Positions 45,000 to 56,714 of a stretch of 64,000 nt of DNA are shown one piece after another. Every line of letters begins with the position of its first letter. Within the stretch, counting starts at the first letter, position 1. A program made the position numbers and the translations under genes. This DNA comes from Ampelomyces quisqualis (taxonomy: Eukaryota; Ascomycota; Dothideomycetes; Pleosporales; Phaeosphaeriaceae): positions 684,501 to 748,500 of the forward strand of contig JAGTXZ010000002.1 in NCBI GenBank assembly GCA_018398575.1. The letters are read 5' to 3'. Under the pieces are notes generated by a model. That model made no database searches and was not told the origin of the DNA. It worked only from the letters and a program-made list of their open reading frames with translations.

Positions 45000-47900
45000 C
45001 TTGTTAGCTTACCTAATCTATTTAGTAGAGTAAAAGTAGTAATTAAGGCAAACAGTAATACTACACTATATTACAGGCGTTGCGTTGCTTAATTTATTAG
45101 CTTAAACGTAAGCTATTAGTGTATAAATTCCTAATTATTTACTATATATATAACTAAATTCTATATTAGTGTTATTAGCTTATAATTGTAGCCTATGTTA
45201 TCTAGACTAGGCTTTGTGTAAAGGTCTTATAAGTAGGTAGTCTTATATTATAGGAGCAAACAGACTATTAGTATAGGTTAGCTATTTACTAAGCTTTAAT
45301 TTAGAGTATTTACTATTACCTAGCCTGTTAGCTAGGTAAGAGGCAGTTTGTTTACGCGTGTTATTATAGAGTAAGATTGCAATATTAAGTAAGAGAGTAG
45401 TAGGCAAGCTAGTTGCCTAGCAGTTGCGTTGCTTAGATATAAGAAGCCTACCTGCTTCTATATTCTTACACTTTAGAGCATTAATTAACTTATTAATTAA
45501 CTTATTAACTAGCTACTTATCTATTTATTCTTCTTATTATCTACTTTATTAACTACTTGCTTAATCTCCTCTATTATAGTAAGTTTTTTTCTACTCTTAA
45601 TCTAGTCTATTGCTAACTTAGGCAGCTACCTAAAAATAATCCTACTGTTATAGTTAACAAGATAGCCTACGCGCGCGCCTACAAAAAGAACACTGCTACT
45701 GCTATAGCGCCTACTATTAAGAGTAAGAACAATTAAGTTCTAGCTAATAATCTAAATCTACTGCGCTAATTCTAGTGTAAGACTAAGTAGCGTAATCTCT
45801 TACCTAAGAGTAGAGTAGTTTCTAGCAAGAAGACTATTAGAGTTAAGAAGAAGAAGAAGCTTTACTCTAGTTTGTACTTACGCTATGCCTCTTAGTTTAC
45901 TAACAAGTAAGGCAATAGCTGCTGCTATAGTAGAGCTAGATTTGTAATAACGCAGGTAGGTATAGCTATTAGGATTAAATTAGATACGTATTAGAGGCAT
46001 ATAGAAGTGCGTGTTGTATTAGAGATTCTAGATTAGCTATATACCTATAGGTCTTGTATAAAAGGATAAGAAAAACTTGTCCTCTATCTAATGCAATAGG
46101 TTTATATTTATAGTTAAGGTAGTAACTAAGTTAGAGCTAATTTAGAGTGCTTTTACTGCTACCTCTACTATCTCTTGCATAATCTGTTACTAAGCCTTTA
46201 TAGGGTATAAGACATAACATGTGTTTGCATGTGCCTGTTATAAGATTAATAATAAGTAAGCGTTGCACAGCTTACCTAAACTATTCTTGCGTTAAGATAT
46301 AGGTTATTCTAGTTACTATTAATAATATGCTTACTAATATAAGTAGTCTAGGCAATCTGCGTAAGCAGGCTATGCAAATTATTATTAGCGTGTTTAAAAG
46401 AACTATTGTAGTAAGCTTTAAAGATTATTTAATCTTAGAAATAGCTAATTTGTTTATAAGAGCTAGAGAAGGCTTACGCGTAGCTTAACTAGTAGCTTAA
46501 GGCTGCAAAGGCCTTATAGTAGGCTTAGAGTATTTTAGCTCTTACTAGTTTTAGGGCAAGCTTAAGCTATATTAATCTAACTTTTAGCTTACTAGGTGCT
46601 AAGCCTACGCGTTCTGCTTAGAGCTTTAAGAAATATAGGTTTAGTAGAGCGTTAAGTAGGTTTATAGCTTAGGCTCTATTTACGCTAAGTAAGTAGTAGC
46701 TGTTGTTTAGTTACTAGCGCTGCAGCTCTTTCTTGCCTAATGCTCTGCTACTTAAGGAGTAGCTTTAGGCTGCTTAGACTCTAATACCTAAGCGTTAAGA
46801 GCTAGCGTAGGATTAGCTGTTGTCTTCTTTGCCTAAGGCTATAGAAACAGTTAGAGATTTGCTAACTCTAAGCTGTAGATTAAGAGCTTTAGGTTTCTTA
46901 ATTACTAAGTGTTATGCTTAGGCTTACAAGATAATTAATAAGGTCTTTAACTTTATAAAAGTAAGTTTCTAGATAGTTTTGCTTATAGTTTAGCGTTAGT
47001 AGTCTTAGTTTTTGCGTGTTTGCTCTGCTTAGATCCTATAGTAATCTTAAGCTTTAAAAGCAAGCAAATTAATTAGTAAATAGAAAAGTTAAATTAATCT
47101 TTATATATTTTAAATTATTCCTTTATAAGTAACTTACTTATATCCTTAAGGTTAAGAAGCTACTTAAACTTAAGAAATTATTAATAGGTAAGGTTCTTAG
47201 TAAGACTATTAGCTAGCATTAATCTAGATTCTAGATAAGATACTTAGAATAATCCTTTTAAGTGCTCTTGCCTAAGCTACATATTCTAAATGTTAACATA
47301 CCTAAGCTTTGTAGATATCTGCTTATTTTTCCTTATAACTAGCTAGATAGTCTGCTAATTATTACACTAGATATTCTATAGATCTTCTAGATTAAGCGTA
47401 AGCTCTTTAAAGAACTAACTAAGCGCTATAGATTCTTTTGCAGCGTATTCTAGAGTAAGCAGCTTAGCTTCTATTATTAAGGTAGTAACTAATCTTTACC
47501 TTGCAGCTTTCTAAGAGATTGCTTCTCTAAACAGGATAGCTATATAACTATATAAGGAACGCCTAGTTACTTTATTATTAGCAAAGGAGGCGTCTCTGCA
47601 AATAGTTAGTTCTAGACTATTGAAATCCCTATATCTAATTCAATTAAACTTTATTTAATACAGGTACATAATTACCTATTCTACAGCTTTAATATGCTTG
47701 TCTAAAGAATTAGTTAAGAAAAAGAAAAGCTTTAAGACTGCGTAGGTAATATCTAGGCAGATTATAATTACAGTGTAGAGAACTAATCTAACTCTTTCTT
47801 AATAGCCCTTAATTTCTTACTTACTAGCTTCTCTAGTGTTCTTGTAGAGCTTCTTAGATAGTAGTAGTGTTAGAGGGAACAATCTATTGTGTAGACCAAA

Positions 47901-49679
47901 TTTCTTAGTAATCTTGTTAATATAGGCGTTGTAGACTAGAGTAATTGTTCTGTCTGATTTGTTTTAGATAACCCTAATCCTAAGGAACTATTCAACTAGT
48001 CCTTAATCCTAGATTTTGTATTTACTAATAATTTTAGCCTATAGATCCTTAGCTTTAAGCTTGTAATCTTTGTAGTAGATAAGCAGGATATTATTAACGT
48101 AGAACAGAACAAAGATTATTTAATCCTAAGTAAAGAATAAGTAGAGTTCTTCTTTAGATGTAAGTAGTTTTATCTTACAAAGTAATCTTAAGAATTCTTT
48201 ATACTAAAGTAATAAAGATTCTCTAAGCCTGTAGAGTGCTTAGTTAAGCTTTACACATAGCCTAGCTTTCTTAAATCTATCTAGTAGATTACAGATTACT
48301 AGATTATTAGCTGTAATAAAGGCGTTAAGGAACGCTCTAACTATATTATATTGCATAATTTCTAGATTAAAATAGACTGTAATAGCTATAGCAATCCTAA
48401 AAGACTTAGCTGCAAGAGTAGTAGCGTACGTAGTAAGTAGAGAGTCCTTCTCCTAGAAATCTTCTCTTACTACAAGCCTAGCCTTATCCTTTAGAAAGTA
48501 GCTGTCTTAGTTAAACTTGTATACCTAGACCTATTTTAATAGGATTAGTTAATCCTTAGATTTGTGCTTTAAAATCTCTTTCTAGGTACCTTTCTTGTGT
48601 AGCTAATTAATTTCTTTAAGAGAGGCATCTAATAACAGGCTTTTTATTAGATATTAAAGCATCTGCTTCTATGTGTTAGGCAGCTTAGGCATGTTATCTC
48701 TATAAGCACGCTTCTTAACTATTTAGTAATTCTAATTACTTAGTATTACTATTATAATTATAGCGTTTAGTATTTTGTAACTAGAGTGCTTAGTCTAGGC
48801 TTCTATAAGGCCTAGGAGAAAAGTATTCTTAAAATTGTATTTCTAGTAATCTATAAATAGATCTACAATTAATATATTAACACTCTTACTTCCTATCTAA
48901 TTGTTATAATCCTTCTTATAGCAAAGTAGTATATATTAACTTAGTAGTTTGTTAATTTTAGAAGCTACTTCTTGCAGTTAACAACTTAATTGTATAAGAG
49001 AATTTACTAATCTTACTTTGTCTAGGGCTCTAGAGTTACTACTCTTAGGTTAAGTAGCAGGAGAGGAAAAGGCTAACTGCCTATCCTGTTAAGAACCTAT
49101 CTAATCCCTAGATACTAACAGGCTAGCTGTTTTAGGACCTAGTAATAGTCCTTAGCTGTTAGATCCTACGCGCTTAATAAGCTAAATACTAAATAACTAA
49201 ACTAGTTCTAGAGTTGCCTCTAGTGTAACAAGCCTAGTATATTTACTTTAGTCTAAGAGAATTCCTAAATACTTACTAGCCTTGCTAGCACTTCTCTTAG
49301 CTTCTGCCTTCTCTTCTTTGTAATTATAAGATTAGCTAGTCTTTATAATTCTTAGAATTAAATGCTTACTACTAAGCTGTTGCTTAGTAACCTTAGTAAT
49401 TTTCTAGCTTAGTTAATCCTATAGAATAGGCAGGTTAATATCCTGCTCTAGATTATTAAGTTTACTAACGTGTAGAATATCTATAATCTTAAGCGCCTGC
49501 TTCTTAGGCATCTTATCTTCTTAGTTACTAGAGTAGAATGTAGATTTATTAAAGGCAACATCTTTTAATACAATTACTTAATTAATTAATAGAACCTATA
49601 TGTAATAGATATTAGAGGCTTAATAGCCTACTAGATATCTAATATAGCTGTAAAGGTTAACTTTAAACTCTTGCTTATT
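45000..49679 (-). pseudogene. Copia pol relic: reverse transcriptase and RNase H end
   Basis: On the minus strand near 48,100 the sequence reads FYVNNILLIYY, where copia reverse transcriptases have the YVDD box (Asp to Asn by G-to-A), followed by ITKKFGL. Further up, EINQLHKKGT near 48,600 matches the start of the RVT_2 domain, and NKQEFKVNLYSYIRYLVGY near 49,650 matches the integrase-RT linker. Numerous TAG/TAA codons. The frame is interrupted at 49,680 by the gypsy element. Confidence 0.7.
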
Positions 49680-49961
49680 TGTAAGGATGCTACAGCGTAA
49701 AGCTGTTAGTTGCGCAGCAATGCGCCTGCGCTACTATAACGCTACTCTAGCTGTTATACGCGTAGAACGCGCATAGCTGCCCTAGCATCTTAACAGCGCT
49801 ACGCTAGCGCAGACTTAGTGCATTTTAGTTATAAAGACACGCGTCTAGTTATATCTATAAAAGGGCAGTTCTGCACTAAAGCTGCAGAACAGAAATTAAC
49901 TTACTTCTACTTATACTACTATTGTTATCTTGTAACTTTGCTGCTATACAAACCTCTTATA
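49680..49961 (+). repeat. Gypsy 5' LTR
   Basis: 282 bp. Contains GCGCAGCAATGCGCCTGCGC and TATACGCGTAGAACGCGC, unusually CpG-rich for this compartment because every CpG is in the protected RCGY context. Confidence 0.8.
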
Positions 49962-51120
49962 GTTTTAATTCTTCTACCTTGCAAAAGGATAGTAGCCTAG
50001 TTACCTAATAACAATAGATTAGAATCTGCCCCTAAGCCTACTAGCTAACCTATTAAGGAAAAACACTTCTAATAAGAAATTAATACTTAGCTTAGGCAAA
50101 CGCTTAGCGCAGCTAAAGCGTTAGCGCTAAGAGCTTAAGAAGTAAGCTAAGATTTAGACTCTAGAAGAGGAAGTACGCTAATAAGAGCAATTATTAGCAG
50201 GTAAACAGCCTTTTCTCTCTCTTAAACAGCTCTTAGGCGCTCTAAATAAACTAGATCTACTAACCTCTCTAGTTGGACGCAACACGTCTCTACTAGCGCA
50301 ACGCCTCTAACTTAACCTATTAGTGCTACTAGAGCGCAGGCTAAAGATTAAGAAAATCCCTGTCTTTAAAGGCAAAGAAATTAGAGAGTATTAGAACTTT
50401 AAGGCTAGGCTATCTATTGCCTTTTAATTAGATCTTTTAGCCTTCTAGCTTAAGAACTAAAAGATTGCCTTTACTCTCTAGTATCTACAAACTACGTTTT
50501 AACAGATATAGATATAGAGAGAATAGAAAGATAATAGTAAAACGCTAGCGTAGCGTAATATAATGTCTTTTCTACTTAATTAGATTAAAAGCTTTATAAA
50601 TAGAAAGCTTTAAGTTACTATGCAGTATTAAAAGGTATCTTAAAAGAACAGCTAAATAGTAAACAAATTTGCAGCCTATCTATCTACTTTAGAAAATTAG
50701 GTAAATCTCTCTTACAAGTAGAAACACTTAGTAATGTACTTGTACAGCAAACTCTGCCTAAAGATTAGAGTAGCCCTTTCTAACTACACTAAGTTCTCTA
50801 CTACTTATAGAAAACTTGTTAAACGCGCTGTAACGCTAAAAGATAACTTACACTATAGTAGTAGTATACTATTGCTATACTATTGCACACACAAAACGCC
50901 TAGTACAAGAAAAACTTTGCAGCTTAAACTAGACGCAATAGCTCTACAACAGCGTGTTGCTAGCACTGCAAACCTAAGCCTAAAGCTAACTAACGCCTGC
51001 TACTATTGCAGTAAAATAGGCTATTAGGCTAAAGAGTGTAGATTAAGGCTTAACAGCTCCTCTCCTGTTACTAGCTTAAACTTAATACAAACAAAAAATA
51101 AGAAGGCCTAAAAAGACTCT
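49962..51120 (+). pseudogene. Gypsy gag relic with a CCHC zinc knuckle
   Basis: Frame around 50,734-51,050 reads lysine/leucine-rich gag-like sequence ending in CYYCSKIGY, a stop, then AKEC. This is a C-x2-C-x4-H-x4-C knuckle in which the His codon is now TAT and the next codon, Trp in many knuckles, is TAG: both changes are pyrimidine-C-A or TpGpR events. Confidence 0.6.
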
Positions 51121-51149
51121 TTTCTTTAACAGCCTAAGTTCTATTACAA

Positions 51150-54100
51150 TAGAAGAATTATATTAAAGTACTTAGAACGCTGTGTAACAATAGTGCTGCG
51201 TAGCCTATACAAATACTAATTAACAGTAGTGCAGAACTTAGCACAATTAACAAGAGAGTTGCCTTACTTAAGAACTTTCCTTAGATTAATAGCGTAGCGC
51301 TGCTAACTATCTGTCTACCTAACTTAAGCACTATGCCTAGCTTCTACACTTATTAAGCTTATCTAACAATAAAGAACAACTAGAGCGTAACTAAGTCCTT
51401 TACTACTATCCTATATAGAATTACTAATATAGCACAACCTGTTATTTTAGGTTTACTAAGCCTAAAAGAAGGGCGTGTTGTTATTAACTGCAAATTAAAG
51501 CAGTAGCGCTACAAGCTTAACACTAAGACAATAAGAGTTAAAGACGCTAAAACCTTTGCAGTATTTCTTTATAATAAGCTAAGTATGTACGCAGTCTTAG
51601 TAGGCAGCCTATAGTCTTTCTTTCTAAAATGCCTATTATAGCCTATTAAACTTAAGGACTTTAAAGACGTTGCAAATAGTAACGCTGCCAACGCGCTGCT
51701 GCAGCACTATAGAAGCAACTACACTATTAAGTTAGAAAAAGAAACTACAGCTCTATATAGGCTGCTCTATAACCTCTTCCTAAAGAAGCTAAGTGTACTA
51801 CGCAACTACTTAGCAACAGCGCAGAGCTTAGGTTAGATCTAAGAAAGTATAAGCCCTGTAGAAGCACTTATCCTATTTGTACTTAAAAAAGATAAGACGC
51901 TACGCCTTTATATAGATTATTAAGGCCTTAACTAAGTTACTAAAAAGAATAGATTAGCCCTTCTCTTAATTAGAAAGACTCTTAATTAGCTCTATAGATT
52001 AGTAAAGTTTACTAAGCTTAATCTTAAAAACGCGTATTACTAGATTAGAATCTAGTAAGGTAATAAGTAGAAGACAGCGTTTTGCACGCAATACAGCTAC
52101 TTTAAGTACATAGTTATACCCTTTAGGCTAACTAACGCGCTTGCTACGTTCTAGAGGTATATTAACAGAGCCTTAACTTTATATTTAGATATCTTTTGCG
52201 TTATCTATCTTAATAATATTCTAATCTTTTCTTAAAAGGGGAAGAATTATTAGGAACAGGTAAGAAAAATACTTGCAAAGCTAAAAGAATACAGTCTTTT
52301 TGTTAACTTAAAGAAGTATACCTTTGCTACTAACTAAGTTAAGTTCCTAAGGTTTATTATGCGCCTTAACAGCATTACAATAGATCTAGAATAAGTTTGT
52401 GCAGTTATTAATTAGCTTACGCTAACATCCTTTAAGGATGTTTAAGTCTTCTTAGGCTTTGTAAACTTCTACTAACGCTTTATACAAGGTTTCTCTATTA
52501 TTATTAGCTTAATTACTAATCTCCTAAAAGGATTAGTTTAAGAGAAGAAGTCTAGCCCTTTTAACTAGCCTAACGCTGCAGAGAAAGTAAAGCAACAGCT
52601 ATGCAATAGGTTTACAACTGCGCCTGTTCTGCAGCACTATAATTATACACTCCTATCTAAGTTAGAAACTAATACCTCTATTTAGAGAGTAGTAGGTATC
52701 TTTTTCTAACTCTATACAGATAGGAACTAGCACTCTATAGCCTTCTAGTTAAGGAAGCTCTTACCTGCAGAAAGAAACTACTACACATACAACTTAGAGC
52801 TCTTCGCTATTATTATAGTAGTGTAGCACTAGCGTTACTATATTAAGGAGCTAGTAATTTAGTTAGAAATATAGACAGACTATAACAACCTACGCAGCTT
52901 TATAGGCACGTTAACTCTATTTAAGAGATAGGCTAGCTAAGTAATAAAGCTAGCTGCTTATAACTTTAAGATTAAGTATTAGTCTAAAAAGACAAATCCT
53001 ATAGATAGGCCTTTAAGGTAACTTGTAGACAACAGCAATACGCTAGATGTTTAACTATTAGATATGTTGCTAGCACTGCAAAAGAAGTTGCAGCTAGCAA
53101 GAACCTAAGCTAAGCTACCTAGTAAAGAGCTAGCGTTAGTAAAAAGCTAGACAACAGCTTAATAGTAAGCAGGTACTCTATATCTTAATAAAGATGTTTT
53201 TATAAGCTTAGCGCACAGCGTTAAGGCAATAGCTACAAGCTACAGCTCTAATTAAGAAAACTCTAAGGGTAGACTAGTAATAACCTATAGAGTTACGCAG
53301 TTATAAAGCCTAACGCATAGCGTTAAGGCAATAGCTAGAAGCTACAGCTCTAATTAGGAGATTCCTAAGAGCAGACTAGTAATAGCCTAAAGGGTTACGC
53401 AGTTACAAGCAAGAGCTGCAGCCTTAGAGAAGTTAGCTTATAAGAAACTTTTTAAGTCCTTCTTTAAGATCTATATACAAGCATAACAGAATAACCTAGA
53501 AGTAGTTACAATACGCAGGGACGTTAAATCCTTAGCGTCTGTCTATTAAGGCAATAGCAAACGCCTAAGGCACTAGAAGCTTAACGCTTTAGGCAGCCTT
53601 TAGTTTAAAGACTAATTATATATTCTACTAGAGCTAGCCCTTAGAGCTAAGCTTCTTAAGCTATATTATAACAATCTACCTGCTAGCTATTTTAGGCAGG
53701 CTAAAACGCTTAAGCTTGTAGCCTAATACTACTATTAGCCTAGGCTTAAGAAAGAGCTTAAGGAGTATATTAACTCTTGCTTAGTGTGCTAAGGCACAAA
53801 GTTGCTTAAGCAGCACTCTACTAGCGTGTTAAACGCGCTCTCCTAACCTTAGAGACTATAGCAAAAAATTACAGTAGATTTTGTTATAAGCCTACTACTT
53901 ACTAAGCGCTATAGCGTTGTGTACAACGCAATACTTATTATAGTTAATAAGTATATAAAAATAGCTAAGTATATCTTTATACAAAAAACAGTTACTACCT
54001 TATAATTAGTAGATCTGTTCTTAGAACACGTTGTATAATTCTTTGGCTTACCTAAAGATATTATATTAGATTAAAGAAGTGTCTTTACTTCTTAGTTCTA

Positions 54101-54910
54101 AGTAGACTTTTGCTTTGTAGTAAAGGTAAAGCGCTAGCTTAGCACTACCTTCTATTTGCAAACAGACAGCTAAACAGAGCGTTAAAATTAAACACTAGAG
54201 CAATACTTAAGAGCTTTTGTAAGTAATTAACCTAATAATTAGGTATATCTCTTGTTACTAGCAGAGTTTGTATACAATAATGCTAGATAGGCTATATTAG
54301 AAGTATCTCTATTCTTTGCCTGCTATAAGTTCTACCTGCGCCTTAACTGCAAGCTAATAGCGCCTACTAAAGTTCCTAGCATTAAAGAAAGGTTGCAGAA
54401 GCTTATACAAACTTAGGACGCTTTGGCTAATTACTAGAACAAAAGTTTACAATACTAGAAACAATATTACAACACAAAACACAGGCCCTAAAGGTTTAAA
54501 CTAAAGGATATAGTCCTCTTATTAACAAAGCATTTGCGCCTACGCAGCGCTAGCAGAAAGCTGTTACTACGCTAGATAGGCTCCTTTCTAGTAGAAGAGT
54601 AAATTAGCTTATAAGCTTTTAGGATCTTACTCTTATCCTATATAAGAATCTACCTAGTATTCTACACCTTCTTGCTCTAGCTATTTGTAGCTAGGAAGAG
54701 AAAAGAGTTAACTTTACCTAGGCCTATTAATCTAGACAACAGCAAGAAGCTGTAACAACGCTATAAGGTTAAAGCTATGTTAGTAAAAAGGCGCAACAGG
54801 CGTTTAGTAAATTACCTAGTAAAATAGAAAGGCTAGCTCTTAGAATATAACAAATAGGTTAATTAAAAAGATATAGACAAATTACTTATAGAGAAGTATA
54901 ACTAGAGAAG
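51150..54910 (+). pseudogene. Gypsy pol relic: RT, RNase H, integrase, chromodomain
   Basis: YLNNILIFS near 52,206 marks the RT catalytic box (both Asp codons now Asn); VFLGFVNFYRRFI near 52,450 is the RT-RNase H region; ITVDFVISLL and VNKYIKIAKYI near 53,870-53,970 belong to the integrase core. Near 54,820 VKxKGxLLEYN, with both Trp positions as TAG, matches a chromodomain. Stops are almost only TAG and TAA. Confidence 0.7.
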
Positions 54911-55153
54911 AGATTAATTACTTATACAATTAATATACAAAAAAAAAAGAGAGAAAGAAAAACAAAAAGAAAAAAAAAACATAAGAAAATAAAGGCGCCT
55001 TACTAGCGCACTACTAGCGCCTTAGTAGCGCAGCTAAGCACAACTACTAGCTTAGCCTAAGAACTTATTATTATTCTTATTAGCCTTATAGAAGCTTAGA
55101 AAGCCTAGTAAATTATTACTAAGCCCTCTATCCTTTACCTCTTTCTGCTGTTC

Positions 55154-55390
55154 TTAGAAAACAATATTACTTAACTCTAATAGAACCTTGCTTCTTACTA
55201 ACGCTGTTATAGCGCGCACTAGGTAACTTAACAGGTCTAAGCCCTTAACGCGCTTAGACGCAGGCTTCTTAGCAGAACTAGCTAAAGCTAGGCGCTTCTT
55301 AGGCTTAGGCTTAGGCTTAGGTTTAGCCTTAGGCTTAGCCTTAGCCTTAGCTTTAGCCTTGCCCTTGCTCTTCTTCTTAGAAGAAGGCAT
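55154..55390 (-). other. Antisense Lys/Pro/Ala-rich ORF inside the gypsy element
   Basis: 78 codons on the strand opposite to pol, between integrase and the 3' LTR: MPSSKKKSKGK then KAKAKAKPKAKPKPKPKPKK, then LDLLSYLVRAITALVRSKVLLEL. Upstream the same frame continues through one TAG as IEKEKFFFRSKPRSKGSSSSRGRDKDK back to about 55,500. The Lys/Pro array comes from a 6-bp tandem repeat (ttaggc on the plus strand). It resembles a basic, histone-H1-like tail. It may have escaped stops simply because its codons contain few mutable sites. Confidence 0.4.
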
Positions 55391-56427
55391 AGGGCTAGAG
55401 CTCTTCTAAAGAAGGGTTTTATCCTTATCTCTACCCCTACTACTACTACTACCCTTAGACCTAGGCTTAGACCTAAAGAAGAACTTTTCTTTCTCTATAT
55501 TAAGGTTAGAGTTAGACTGTGCGTTAGCCTTACTAAAAGAAGAGAGGTTAGCTTAGACGCTGTTAGAACGCTAGCGCAGCAACTGCAAGGAATAAGAAAA
55601 ATAACTTACCTAAGCCTGTAGTAGGTTAAGGATACCTTTTACTACAGTAGACAGGCAGTTAGTTACTTTAACCTATAGAATCTAGATCTTATTACCTTTA
55701 GGCTAACAACAACTCTTATGCTTAACTTCTATGCACAGAAAAAGCTCTACTAAGCTAGTCTACTAGCGCAGCAACGTCTCTTACGCAGTAACTATAATAA
55801 AATTAGGCTTTTCTTTAGTAGTAAGGCGCTACTACTACTAGTAGATAGTATTCTAGCTCTTAACAAAATTAGTAGAAACCTTAGGGCAAAGATTTTACTT
55901 GCTCTAGCAAAGGCTACAGCGTAGGCTACTAACTACAAAGTTGTGATAAGTGCTAGTAAGCCTTAAGCTCTTAGCGTAGTAAAGGCAAATTAAAATTGCT
56001 AACTTAATATTAAAGACGCTACTGCAGTAGGTAATAGGCGTAGCCTAAGCACTAGGTTAGCAACGTTGCAACGCTAGCGTTACACTACTTATAGAAATAG
56101 TAAAAGTAGCAGGTAGAGTAGGTGTAGTACTTATAATAATTAATATAAGTGCAATAAGGTTGCAACAGTATAGAGCTAGTAGATAGTATAGTAGTAGAAT
56201 AATGTAGTTGTTACTAAAAGAATAGAGAGGATTACGCACACAAAGTTTTGCTATATTTCTACTATTACTATAGCTACTAGCTGCCTTTTAGATTTACTTA
56301 GAGTTTTAGTCTTAGCATAATAACAGCCTTATAGCAAATAGCTTTATAACAATAATATGAAGCATACGCTAATAAACTTAATATTATTAAATTACTAGAA
56401 TAGTAATTTTAGAAAGGAGAAAATAAT

Positions 56428-56709
56428 TGTAAGAATGCTATAGCGTAGAGCTGTTAGTTGCGCAGTAATGCGCCTGCGCTACTATAACGCTACTCTAGCT
56501 GTTATACGCGTAGAATGCGCACAGCTGCTCTAGCATCTTAACAGCGCTACGCTAGCGCAGACTTAGTGTATTCTAGTTGTAAAAACACGCGTCTAGTTGT
56601 ATCTACAAAAGAGTAGTTCTGCACTAAAGCTGCAGAATAGGAATTAACTTACTTCTACCTATACTGCTATTATTATCTTATAACTTTGCTGCTATACAAA
56701 CCTCTTATA
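56428..56709 (+). repeat. Gypsy 3' LTR
   Basis: 282-bp partner of the 5' LTR, with scattered C/T and G/A differences. Confidence 0.8.
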
Positions 56710-56714
56710 TTGTT

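Larger units (their letters stand above)
49680..56709 (+). mobile_element. Ty3/gypsy chromodomain LTR retrotransposon, inserted in the copia element
   Basis: Direct repeats of 282 bp at 49,680-49,961 and 56,428-56,709, both starting TGTAAG and ending CTCTTATA, bound a 7.03-kb element. Flanking pentamers are TTATT and TTGTT, a target duplication with one mismatch. A purine tract (agaaaggagaaaa) precedes the 3' LTR. Order gag, RT, RNase H, integrase and a C-terminal chromodomain-like segment places it in the chromovirus branch of Ty3/gypsy. It splits the copia polyprotein at the integrase-RT linker. Confidence 0.85.
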
